Below, one piece after another: positions 63,860 through 64,000 of a DNA stretch of 64,000 nucleotides; position 1 is the stretch's first letter; every line of letters starts with the position of its first letter. The notes beneath the pieces were generated by a model. The model worked only from the letters and a program-made list of their open reading frames with translations, had not been told where the DNA came from and ran no database searches. The position numbers were made by a program, and so were the translations under genes. This DNA is from Ferrimonas pelagia (lineage in GTDB: Bacteria > Pseudomonadota > Gammaproteobacteria > Enterobacterales > Shewanellaceae): NCBI RefSeq assembly GCF_039543565.1, contig NZ_BAABJZ010000100.1, forward strand, positions 41,063-105,062. Reading direction: 5' to 3'.

Positions 63860-64000
63860 GCGCCTAGCCACATTCGTAACCGTTCACCCGCGCGCTGTTG
63901 ACAGCGAGATCAGCGATCGATTGATGATCGACAAATTTTGCTCAATTTAGGCTTGAACGATCTCGCAATACCGTCAATCTGATGGCATGAAAACAAACAA

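Overview
The window reads as chromosomal DNA of a GC-rich marine-type gammaproteobacterium, most likely of the Alteromonadales (Shewanella/Ferrimonas-like). This is inferred from the gene set (DeaD, YaeQ, YceH, YecR, an FkpA-like lipoprotein, BtuB behind a cobalamin riboswitch, a RpoE-ChrR pair, many c-di-GMP and sensory proteins) and from Shine-Dalgarno and terminator style. It was not checked by any database search. I found no rRNA, tRNA, CRISPR array, insertion sequence or prophage. Layout, 0-11.6 kb: a decayed stretch, a ProX-type editing protein, a Na+/Ca2+ antiporter, a GST, a small membrane protein, an exported sulfatase, a YecR lipoprotein, an AraC regulator, a YdjM-like membrane protein, and an OmpR-type two-component operon whose kinase is frameshifted. 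Upstream of that operon lies a 7-4-7 direct-repeat box facing a small secreted protein. Layout, 12-16.8 kb: the complete AmmeMemoRadiSam set (radical SAM enzyme divergent from overlapping Memo-like and AMMECR1-like genes), then the cold-shock RNA helicase DeaD. Layout, 17-29 kb: a DUF6515-like protein, a PAP2 phosphatase, a 1617-residue hybrid kinase overlapping a REC-HD-GYP protein, HIT and YaeQ proteins, an FkpA-like lipoprotein, a Lon-N-domain protein, an ECF sigma factor with its ChrR-type zinc anti-sigma factor, and a DsbA-like lipoprotein with a His-rich insert. Layout, 29-38.8 kb: a Bcr/CflA exporter divergent from a LysR gene, an outer-membrane pair (small beta-barrel plus an Omp85-type barrel without POTRA), a DUF4056 lipoprotein, a eukaryotic-type S-adenosylmethionine decarboxylase and a GSDEF diguanylate-cyclase-like protein. 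Layout, 39-47.6 kb: a cobalamin region (btuB with riboswitch, a PduO-like adenosyltransferase, a DUF6580 membrane protein, and cobO/btuR further on), interleaved with a CHMI-family isomerase, YceH, a MATE exporter with a MarR regulator sharing operators, and an orphan FetB-like permease. Layout, 47.8-59.9 kb: an accessory region with a GH3-PA14 glycosidase, a class-C-type serine hydrolase, a divergent LysR gene, two paralogous exported mutarotase-like proteins, a HAD phosphatase, lipoproteins and an S41 protease. One mutarotase copy is followed by an intact small gene and the other by its decayed remnant, which marks a duplicated two-gene module. The window ends with cobalamin-dependent methionine synthase metH, which ties back to the B12 uptake and adenosylation genes.
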